A stretch of DNA of 24,810 nt from assembly GCA_030649775.1 (NCBI GenBank), contig JAUSFR010000070.1, positions 1 to 24,810 of the forward strand. The letters run 5' to 3'. Below the pieces are notes generated by a model that had not been told where the DNA came from, ran no database searches, and saw only the letters and a list, made by a program, of their open reading frames with translations. Each line of letters begins with the position of its first letter. Positions within the stretch are counted from its first letter, which is position 1. The translations under genes were made by a program, and so were the position numbers. Source of the DNA: a bacterium (lineage in GTDB: Bacteria > Patescibacteriota > Minisyncoccia > Phycocordibacterales > UBA10002). Positions 15,771 through 21,337 of the stretch are shown here, in pieces.

Positions 15771-16333
15771 AATTCTTTCATACATCGCTCCACTATGTCC
15801 ATCGGAAGTCCAAGGACGCTTTCAAGAGTTCCCTCCATTCTCACAAACGGCGTGATGAGAGGATGACGAATATCAAAGCCCCCCGCTTTCTGCATGCCGA
15901 CTCCTGTCACAAGAAAAGCCTCGATATTTTCCTGCGGAATCTTTGAAAAAAATACCTTTGAGATTTCTCGCTCAAGAATTGATTTTCCCGTTCCCGTATG
16001 TGTCACCTGTATCCCATTCACACACTCGGCAGGATGTTCGCTTCCGCTAAAGGTTTCAAGAAACCGCCGTGCCTCAACCAAATCCGCGGGTTTTTCACGG
16101 AGTTCTCCGTTCCACACAATCACTTGGTCGGCGGTAATGAGAAGCGCAGGCTCCTGGATTTTCGGAAGAAGTGCCTCGGCCTTCGCCTTCGCCAAACGTA
16201 AAGGAATTTCATACAGATTTTCATGCCGTATTGCCTTCTCGTCAATCCCGGGAACCAGTATGTCAAAAACGTAACCCGCATCGGCGAGCACACTCTTTCT
16301 GTTTTCCGATTGTGACCCCAAAATAATTTTCAT
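15764..16333 (-). CDS. maf: Maf/Ham1-like nucleoside triphosphate pyrophosphatase
   Basis: 189 residues from ATG 16333. Maf proteins cleave non-canonical or modified NTPs to NMP and PPi. Visible features: the N-terminal strand KIILGSQSENRKSVLADAGY (family form LxSxSxxRxxxL), DEKAIR near 31-36, ITADQVIVWNGE at 67-78 with the catalytic Asp, KPADLVEARRFL at 81-92 and G-x-Q-K-A-GG-F near the C-terminus. The start chosen is the ATG before KIILGSQ; an upstream GTG/ATG region would add a non-conserved stretch. It is near two Nudix genes, together looking like nucleotide-pool cleaning functions. Confidence 0.9.
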   Translation of the reverse strand: MKIILGSQSENRKSVLADAGYVFDILVPGIDEKAIRHENLYEIPLRLAKAKAEALLPKIQEPALLITADQVIVWNGELREKPADLVEARRFLETFSGSEHPAECVNGIQVTHTGTGKSILEREISKVFFSKIPQENIEAFLVTGVGMQKAGGFDIRHPLITPFVRMEGTLESVLGLPMDIVERCMKELT

Positions 16334-16352
16334 ACTCCACCACACCTTTCTT

Positions 16353-16420
16353 ATTCTGACATTCCCCACCCGTACCGAATCGGTACGTTCGGGCGGGTGC
16401 AGAATGTTGGAATGTTATTT
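16353..16420. repeat. Single-hairpin relative of the TGTCATTCC family
   Basis: TCTGACATTCCCC, then CGTACCGA-a-TCGGTACG (16371-16387) inside CACCCG...CGGGTG arms, ending GAATGTTGGAATGTTATTTT. The last words also occur at 16985-17005 beside another hairpin. It lies between maf and the GNAT gene and touches the GNAT 3' end. Confidence 0.6.
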
Positions 16421-16936
16421 TATGGTTATCCAATATCGCAGTCTTACCACACCATCCGCATCGATGTTCGTATCTTCAAAAACTCCACCGTTTTTCTCTA
16501 TCACCTTCGCTGATGCGACATTATCTTTTCTGCATGTCACGAGGGCGCTCATAATGCCGAGTTCCTTCGCCTTTGGCAAAGCGAGCTCCAGTATTTTGTT
16601 GCCGTAACCTTTCCCCCGCTCGCTTGGACGGATGGCGTAGCCGATATGTCCACCGCTTTTGAGCAAGTGGTCGGTTAACCGATGGCGGATATCCACCCCG
16701 CCGATAAATTTCCCGCCCTCTACGAGCCAGTACCTTGTATGCGGAACGTGGCCTTCGGGAAGAAATCTGCCCTCGGCACCCGCGCGAAGTTTCATCACAA
16801 AATCTGCAAAATCAGCCGACTCATTGAAGAGCCTCTCCGAATCCATTTCGGTGGCAGACCTTCCAAGAACCAAAAGCTCTTTTTGGTACTCGCGGAAACT
16901 TTGCTCATATTCAACTCCAGGCAACACCAGTTTCAT
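16415..16936 (-). CDS. GNAT-family N-acetyltransferase
   Basis: 173 residues. The acetyl-CoA-binding motif A is visible as IRPSERGKGYGNKILELAL at about 102-120 (R-x-x-G-x-G), followed by VTCRKDNVASAKVIEKNGG, the usual motif-B helix, and a C-terminal VRLRYWI strand. The acceptor is unknown; the N-terminal half (about 1-60) is helical without recognisable features. An AGGA at a reasonable distance precedes ATG 16936, one of the few genes here with a plausible Shine-Dalgarno. Confidence 0.9.
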   Translation of the reverse strand: MKLVLPGVEYEQSFREYQKELLVLGRSATEMDSERLFNESADFADFVMKLRAGAEGRFLPEGHVPHTRYWLVEGGKFIGGVDIRHRLTDHLLKSGGHIGYAIRPSERGKGYGNKILELALPKAKELGIMSALVTCRKDNVASAKVIEKNGGVFEDTNIDADGVVRLRYWITIK

Positions 16937-16967
16937 AAAATATCCTGCAACAAAATCCCTATCTTGT

Positions 16968-16997
16968 CATTCCAACATTCTCAAGAATGTTGGAATG
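16968..16997. repeat. Perfect 13-bp hairpin between secA and the GNAT gene
   Basis: CATTCCAACATTC-tcaa-GAATGTTGGAATG, preceded by TTGT, so the opening reads TTGTCATTCC as in the double-hairpin elements. It lies upstream of GNAT and 36 nt past the secA stop. On the plus strand it is followed by TTATTTTT, but no plus-strand gene precedes it. Confidence 0.7.
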
Positions 16998-17032
16998 TTA
17001 TTTTTAAGCCTAATAAGTAGTATATCGTTCCC

Positions 17033-19738
17033 CTACTTGCCATGACACTTTTTATATTTCTTACCGCTTCCGCACGGGCAGGCGTCGTTTCTTCCTACTT
17101 TTGGATCACCTTGCGTGCGGTGTATATTACCTTGATGTTTACTGTCGGACTCTTCATCGCCTGAACCAATAAGCTGGGCTTGTTCGTGCACTTCCTGGAG
17201 TTTTATTTGCTCTTGCATCACAGGTGCACCTCCAACATGGGGAAAGACATTCATCACCTGCGCAATGATATTCTCCTCCATTTCCTTGAACGTCTTGAGT
17301 CCTTCCTTTTTGTATTCCACAAGTGGGTCGCGCTGACCGTAGGCGCGCAGGTTCACGCTACCCCGGAGATAATCCATAATTTCCAAATGCTCCACCCAGA
17401 AAAGGTCTATGGTCTGGAGAATGAGACGCTGTACCGATGGGTAAAAGTCGCCGCCGAGCTGTTTCTTTTTTTCTTCTATCGTTTTGAGAAATCCCTCGTT
17501 CCCTGCCGAAATAAGCGCGAGATAGCTATCCACCTCGATGGGACCGCCTACAAGGATTTTGCGTCGACGTTCGTAGATAACCGAACGTTGGTGGTTCAGC
17601 ACATTGTCATACTCAAGCACGTGCTTGCGCGAATCAAAGTTGAAGCCTTCAATCTTGGTCTGCGCACTCTCAAGTGAACGCGTAATGATACGGTTCTCAA
17701 TCGGCTCGTCTTCGGGAATACCGAACCGTCCCATCATATTTTTGATGGTGTCCGACGCAAAAACACGCATCAGTGAATCTTCCATTGAAACGAAAAACTG
17801 AGTTTCGCCCGGGTCGCCTTGCCTACCGGACCTACCTCGAAGTTGGTTATCAATGCGACGCGCTTCGTGACGCTCGGTACCGAGCACGAAAAGTCCGCCA
17901 AGCTTTTTCACTTCTTCGGAGAGCTCTGCGTTCGTGGGGTTGCCACCAAGCTTAATGTCCACACCTCGTCCCGCCATGTTGGTTGCAACCGTTACCGCAC
18001 CCTTCCGTCCGGCTTGCGCGATAATCTCGCCCTCGCGCTCGTGGTTCTTTGCGTTCAAAAGTTCGTGAGGAACACCAACCGAGCGAAGGTACTCCGAGAG
18101 CACTTCGTTCTTTTCAATGGAGACCGTACCGATGAGCACGGGCTGTCCCGCACTGTTCAGCTCCGCGACCTTGCGCGCGATAGCCTTGAACTTCCCTATC
18201 TCGGTCTGGAATATCTGGTCGTTCCGGTCCGCGCGGTTAATCGGTTTGTTGGTTGGAATGGAAACCACATCAAGACCATACACCTTGTAGAACTCTTCGG
18301 AACTCGTCTTCGCGGTGCCGGTCATTCCGGCGAGTTTCGTATACTGACGGAAATAATTTTGGAAGGTGATGGACGCGAACGTGCGTGATTCTTTCTGCAC
18401 CTTCACACCCTCTTTCGCTTCAACCGCCTGATGCAGACCCTCGCTCCACCGCCTGCCCGGCATAAGACGTCCCGTAAACTCATCCACGATGATAATCTCG
18501 CCGTCCTTGACCACATACTCTTTATCAAGATGAAAAAGCGCCTTGGCACGGGTCGCCGTTTCAAGATGGTGCACGTATTTGATACCTTTTTCGGTATAGA
18601 TATTGTCTACCCCGAGAGCCTTCTCCGCTTTTTCTATTCCCGCTGGGGTGAGCTGAACGGCTTTTTGCTTTTCATCCACCGTAAAATCCGTCTCGGCTTC
18701 TAGTCCCCGAGCAATCTCTGCAAAGCGACCATAGAGGTCTTCCGACTCCGCGACGGGAGCGGAGATAATGAGCGGGGTGCGCGCTTCGTCAATGAGGATT
18801 GAGTCTATTTCGTCAACAATAGCGTAGTGATACCCGCGCTGACGAAGATTTTCCGGTGAGTATTCAAGATTGTCCCGAAGATAATCAAACCCAAATTCGT
18901 TGTTGGTGCCGTAGGTGATGTCGGCATGGTACGCCTCGCGCCGACTGCATGGCTTCAAAAACTCATGCACGACTTTGAAACTACCAAGTTCATCCCGTAC
19001 CACATCCAGAGTGTCTTTCCCTTTCTGACTGTCATTCCCGCGCCCGCCTGCTCCCGAAGGGCGGGCAGGGAGGCGGGAATCCAGTTCTTTCTGGTTCCCC
19101 GCTTTCGCGAGGACGACATCAGGAAATGTCGGTTTGGAAATTGGAAATTGGTTATTGGAAATTCCATTTGCTTGGTTTGCCGAAGTGTGACTAGGGTCAT
19201 ATAAAAAAGACGAGTCGTGATTTATTATCCCCACCGTCAAACCAAGCAAATGGTATATTTGTCCCATCCACACCGCGTCTCTGCGAGAAAGATAATCGTT
19301 GACGGTCACGACATGCACCCCCTTTCCTTCCAGTGCATTTAAATACGCAGGAAGTGTCGCGACGAGCGTCTTGCCTTCTCCTGTGCGCATTTCGGCGATA
19401 CCGCGATTGTGGAGCACCTGACCACCAAGAAGCTGTACGTCAAAATGTCGCTCACCGAGTGTGCGTCTGCCCGCTTCGCGCACGAGCGCGAACGCCTCGG
19501 GAAGAATATCCTCAAGTGTTTCCTCCCCTCCTGCCTGAGGAGGGATGTCGCCGTCTTCGGCGACGGGGTGGTGGGAGCGCAAACGCTTTTTCAGCTCCGC
19601 AGTCTTCCCTTTCAGCTCTTCGGATGAGAGCCCTTTCAGCCCTTCTTCAAGCGCGTTAATCCGCTCCACAGCACCGTACAGGGGCTTTAGTTTAGCCTTG
19701 GTATCGTCGCCAAGCAGTTTCTTTAATCCTTCAAACAT
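17033..19738 (-). CDS. secA: Preprotein translocase ATPase SecA
   Basis: 901 residues. SecA drives Sec-dependent export through SecYEG. Visible: MFEGLKKLLGDD start; Walker A AEMRTGEGKT at 115-124; VVTVNDYLSRRDAVWMG at 143-158; DITYGTNNEFGFDYLRDN at 273-290; DEAD-type VDEIDSILIDEARTP at 308-322; Arg-finger region TNMAGRGVDIKLGG and GRSGRQGDPGE; and the C-terminal zinc motif CPCGSGKKYKKCHG at about 887-900. Two odd inserts are built of repeat DNA: residues about 59-71 (hairpins at 19526-19564) and about 186-243 (heptamer array plus TGTCATTCC element), the latter between VGIINHDSSFLYDPSHTS and VRDELGSFKVVHEF, where relatives are short. The frame stays intact, so the protein is likely functional. 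No clear Shine-Dalgarno. Confidence 0.97.
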   Translation of the reverse strand: MFEGLKKLLGDDTKAKLKPLYGAVERINALEEGLKGLSSEELKGKTAELKKRLRSHHPVAEDGDIPPQAGGEETLEDILPEAFALVREAGRRTLGERHFDVQLLGGQVLHNRGIAEMRTGEGKTLVATLPAYLNALEGKGVHVVTVNDYLSRRDAVWMGQIYHLLGLTVGIINHDSSFLYDPSHTSANQANGISNNQFPISKPTFPDVVLAKAGNQKELDSRLPARPSGAGGRGNDSQKGKDTLDVVRDELGSFKVVHEFLKPCSRREAYHADITYGTNNEFGFDYLRDNLEYSPENLRQRGYHYAIVDEIDSILIDEARTPLIISAPVAESEDLYGRFAEIARGLEAETDFTVDEKQKAVQLTPAGIEKAEKALGVDNIYTEKGIKYVHHLETATRAKALFHLDKEYVVKDGEIIIVDEFTGRLMPGRRWSEGLHQAVEAKEGVKVQKESRTFASITFQNYFRQYTKLAGMTGTAKTSSEEFYKVYGLDVVSIPTNKPINRADRNDQIFQTEIGKFKAIARKVAELNSAGQPVLIGTVSIEKNEVLSEYLRSVGVPHELLNAKNHEREGEIIAQAGRKGAVTVATNMAGRGVDIKLGGNPTNAELSEEVKKLGGLFVLGTERHEARRIDNQLRGRSGRQGDPGETQFFVSMEDSLMRVFASDTIKNMMGRFGIPEDEPIENRIITRSLESAQTKIEGFNFDSRKHVLEYDNVLNHQRSVIYERRRKILVGGPIEVDSYLALISAGNEGFLKTIEEKKKQLGGDFYPSVQRLILQTIDLFWVEHLEIMDYLRGSVNLRAYGQRDPLVEYKKEGLKTFKEMEENIIAQVMNVFPHVGGAPVMQEQIKLQEVHEQAQLIGSGDEESDSKHQGNIHRTQGDPKVGRNDACPCGSGKKYKKCHGK
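19030..19122. repeat. Double-hairpin TGTCATTCC element inside secA
   Basis: TGTCATTCCCGC (19030-) ... GCGGGAATCCAG closes hairpin one, with an internal GCCCGCC/GGGCGGGC stem; then CTGGTTCCCCGCtttcGCGAGGACGACATCAG gives hairpin two. Same architecture as 15681-15756 but translated as part of SecA (about residues 206-237). Confidence 0.8.
19136..19163. repeat. Heptamer array inside secA
   Basis: GGAAATT, GGAAATT, GGTTATT, GGAAATT in 7-nt register (minus strand AATTTCC, AATAACC, AATTTCC, AATTTCC). One unit is exactly the AATAACC of the intergenic arrays. It is translated as about residues 192-201 of SecA. Confidence 0.9.
19526..19564. repeat. Two adjacent small palindromes inside secA
   Basis: CCCTCCT-gcctg-AGGAGGG (19526-19544) and GTCGCCG-tctt-CGGCGAC (19547-19564), both perfect 7-bp stems, side by side in the coding sequence for residues about 59-71 (VAEDGDIPPQAGG). 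Confidence 0.75.
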
Positions 19739-19755
19739 CAGGCAATACTAGCATA

Positions 19756-19790
19756 AATAACAAATAACTGAATAACCAATAACTGAATGA
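19756..19790. repeat. AATAAC-type tandem repeat upstream of secA
   Basis: AATAACA, AATAACTG, AATAACC, AATAACTG, AATGAC: mixed 7/8-nt units in the spacer 18 nt upstream of the secA ATG. Confidence 0.85.
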
Positions 19791-19844
19791 CTTGAACACA
19801 CCACCAAACCAACCTACTTCAAAGATTGGAGAGGAGGAAAAACA

Positions 19845-19876
19845 AAAAAATGCCCCGACAGAGTCGGGGCATTTTT
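19845..19876 (-). terminator. Rho-independent terminator after the Lys/Arg-rich gene
   Basis: ATGCCCCGAC-aga-GTCGGGGCAT, a perfect 10-bp GC-rich stem extended to 14 bp by the flanking A and T runs. On the minus strand it begins one base after the small basic gene's stop and ends in a run of seven T. The symmetry would let it work on both strands, but no plus-strand gene ends here. Confidence 0.9.
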
Positions 19877-19877
19877 G

Positions 19878-19964
19878 TTATCGTCGGCGCTTGGTGGTCT
19901 TGCGCTTCTTGGTCTTCTTCGCGGTCTTGCGCTTTTTTGTCGCCTTTCGCTTTTTTGCGGCCAT
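19878..19964 (-). CDS. 28-residue Lys/Arg-rich basic protein (histone H1-like tail type)
   Basis: ATG at 19964 to TAA at 19878 encodes 28 residues: MAAKKRKATKKRKTAKK at the start and KTTKRRR at the end, 18 of them Lys or Arg and the rest Ala or Thr. The composition is like H1/Hc1-type nucleoid-binding tails and like small basic proteins found in Parcubacteria, so nucleic-acid binding is likely but not shown. A strong terminator directly follows, which supports it as a real transcription unit. No Shine-Dalgarno is evident directly before the ATG. It could also be a degraded remnant of a larger basic protein. Confidence 0.72.
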   Translation of the reverse strand: MAAKKRKATKKRKTAKKTKKRKTTKRRR

Positions 19965-20056
19965 AGTATTTTGAAGAAAAAATTCGTTCGGACGGAATCG
20001 AGAACATCACGCGGTCATCTTTATTTTTCTTCGGTTAGGTTTAAAAATAGTAATCG

Positions 20057-20094
20057 ACCTCCTTAATTATCGCAGGTATGAAATGCGAATACAA
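20057..20094 (-). promoter_or_regulatory. Candidate promoter and stray consensus Shine-Dalgarno upstream of the basic gene
   Basis: Minus strand: TTGTAT (plus 20089-20094), 17-nt spacer, GATAAT (plus 20066-20071), about 100 nt upstream of the 28-residue gene. Immediately after lies AAGGAGGT (plus 20057-20064), a perfect Shine-Dalgarno, but no ATG, GTG or TTG follows at the right distance; the frame beginning ATT ACT ATT would give only 15 codons. If the promoter is real, the Shine-Dalgarno is at the very transcript start, so at most one of the two readings holds. Confidence 0.35.
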
Positions 20095-20111
20095 TAGATT
20101 TTTTTGCAATG

Positions 20112-20120
20112 TGTGGATAA
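20112..20120 (-). promoter_or_regulatory. Consensus DnaA box (TTATCCACA)
   Basis: Exact 9-mer, isolated in the spacer between murB and the small basic gene. Not enough for an origin call. Confidence 0.3.
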
Positions 20121-20122
20121 CT

Positions 20123-20169
20123 AAAAAAAGATTTCTTAATCTTTTTTTACCCCGCACTTGATGCGGGGT
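20123..20169 (-). terminator. Paired hairpins at the murB 3' end
   Basis: Minus strand order: ACCCCGCA-tcaag-TGCGGGGT (20149-20169), whose second arm runs into the murB stop TAA, then AAAAAAAGATT-aaga-AATCTTTTTTT (20123-20148), ending in a T7 run. The pair together looks like a terminator, though the GC-rich stem is followed by A's rather than T's. Confidence 0.55.
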
Positions 20170-21238
20170 GCCTTTTATTGCCGCCGATAAAAGCCACTTC
20201 CCACTCCACGTCTATCCCAGTCTTTGTTTTTACGCTCGCGATTATTTCTTTCGCGAATGCTTCAATCTCTTCCGAAGAGGCAGAACCGTTCTGCACGAGC
20301 ACAATCGGCTGTTTCTCAAACAGCTTTACGTTTCCTTTTTCAAATCCTTTGAGACCGCAGATGTTGTCCAGAACCCACGCGAGAGGAACCTTGATGCGAA
20401 GTTCTAAGTTTGAAGTTCTAAGTTCGAAGCCCGGCAAATCAGGATAGGTTTTTTTCAACTCCGAGAACCTTTCGCTGGATATGATCGGGTTTTTGAAAAA
20501 TGAACCGGCGGTGCCAAACTCCTTGAGGTCGGGGAACTTTTTTGACCGTATCTCTATGATGGCATTTCGTATATCGGTAAGGCTTGGCTTATCGTCTTTG
20601 TTCTTGAATCCTGAATCGGGAATCTTGAATCTTTCCTTCAAATCTTTATACGCTAAATTAGGAGTCCCATTCTTCTGAAGTCGAAATGCAACCCTCGTCA
20701 CCACAAACGCCTTCCCTTCCGGACGCTTGAAGATACTGTCACGATAGCTAAACCCGCACGCTTCCTTTGTGAACTGCTCTATCTTTCCCGTTTTTGTATC
20801 AAACACTTCTACCCACTCAATAACTTCTTGTACTTCCGTACCGTACGCGCCAATGTTCTGAATGGGAGTCGCACCCACCGTACCCGGAATACCCGAAAGA
20901 TTTTCAACACCCCACAGTCCCCGCAAAACCGCCTCTGCGACGAGGCCGTCCCAATTTTCTCCAGCTCCCGCAATGACCAAGACAGAAGTTCCTTCGTCCT
21001 TCCACATTGTCCCCCGTATCGCAATCTTTACCACAAACGCATCAATCGTGCCTTCGGAAACGAGCGTATTGGAACCGCCCCCAAGCACCACGAGCCGACA
21101 CTTCTTTTCATGAGCCACAGCAAGTGCCTCGGCAAGCTCATCCGCACTCGTTACCACAGCAAAAAAACGGGCAGTTCCCCCGATTTTCATCGTCGTAAAC
21201 TCTTTGAGTGAAATGTGTTCTTGAATGCGGAGCGACAT
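20147..21238 (-). CDS. murB: UDP-N-acetylenolpyruvoylglucosamine reductase
   Basis: 363 residues. MurB is the FAD enzyme that makes UDP-MurNAc, the second committed step of peptidoglycan precursor synthesis. Visible: TTMKIGGTARFF at 15-26; FAD-binding VLGGGSNTLV at 51-60; NLSGIPGTVGATPIQNIGAYG at 113-133; SYRDS at 164-168; catalytic Ser in GTAGSFFKNP at 242-251; C-terminal VEWEVAFIGG with the catalytic Glu. The long Y-loop form makes it a type I enzyme. Two segments (about 203-213 and 271-283) are translations of heptamer repeats, lengthening it slightly. The last codons (GGNKRHPASSAG) are encoded inside a GC hairpin. A TATACT lies 13 nt before the start; no Shine-Dalgarno. Confidence 0.96.
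   Translation of the reverse strand: MSLRIQEHISLKEFTTMKIGGTARFFAVVTSADELAEALAVAHEKKCRLVVLGGGSNTLVSEGTIDAFVVKIAIRGTMWKDEGTSVLVIAGAGENWDGLVAEAVLRGLWGVENLSGIPGTVGATPIQNIGAYGTEVQEVIEWVEVFDTKTGKIEQFTKEACGFSYRDSIFKRPEGKAFVVTRVAFRLQKNGTPNLAYKDLKERFKIPDSGFKNKDDKPSLTDIRNAIIEIRSKKFPDLKEFGTAGSFFKNPIISSERFSELKKTYPDLPGFELRTSNLELRIKVPLAWVLDNICGLKGFEKGNVKLFEKQPIVLVQNGSASSEEIEAFAKEIIASVKTKTGIDVEWEVAFIGGNKRHPASSAG
20398..20425. repeat. Heptamer array inside murB, site 2
   Basis: GAAGTTC, TAAGTTT, GAAGTTC, TAAGTTC in 7-nt register, or two 14-mers differing in one base; followed by GAAG. It is translated as the segment ELRTSNLELR near residues 272-281. Confidence 0.85.
20604..20631. repeat. Heptamer array inside murB, site 1
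   Basis: TTGAATC, CTGAATC, GGGAATC, TTGAATC in strict 7-nt register, translated as IPDSGFKNK near residues 204-213, between the KDLKERF and SLTDIRNAIIEIR segments where the family has a variable loop. Confidence 0.85.
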
Positions 21239-21250
21239 AGGGCCAATAGT

Positions 21251-21256
21251 AGTATA
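21251..21256 (-). promoter_or_regulatory. Candidate -10 element for murB
   Basis: TATACT on the minus strand, 12 nt before the murB ATG and directly after the upstream terminator. No good -35 is seen (CCAATT at the expected place). A transcript from here would be nearly leaderless. Confidence 0.3.
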
Positions 21257-21303
21257 AAAAAACGCTTGTGCAAAATTGGCAGAGAGCCGACTTGCACAAG
21301 CGT
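21256..21303 (-). terminator. Rho-independent terminator downstream of the O-antigen ligase-like gene
   Basis: ACGCTTGTGCAA (21262-21273) pairs perfectly with TTGCACAAGCGT (21292-21303), with an inner GGC/GCC in the loop. On the minus strand the 12-bp stem is followed by TTTTTTTA. It ends the transcription unit of the ligase and the PseI-like gene and separates it from murB. Confidence 0.9.
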
Positions 21304-21337
21304 CTGAATTTGGATTGGACTCGTTACCAAATCACGG

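Noticed and set aside
17819..18388. 189-codon plus-strand frame
   Set aside because: Antisense shadow of secA; the minus frame carries all SecA motifs.
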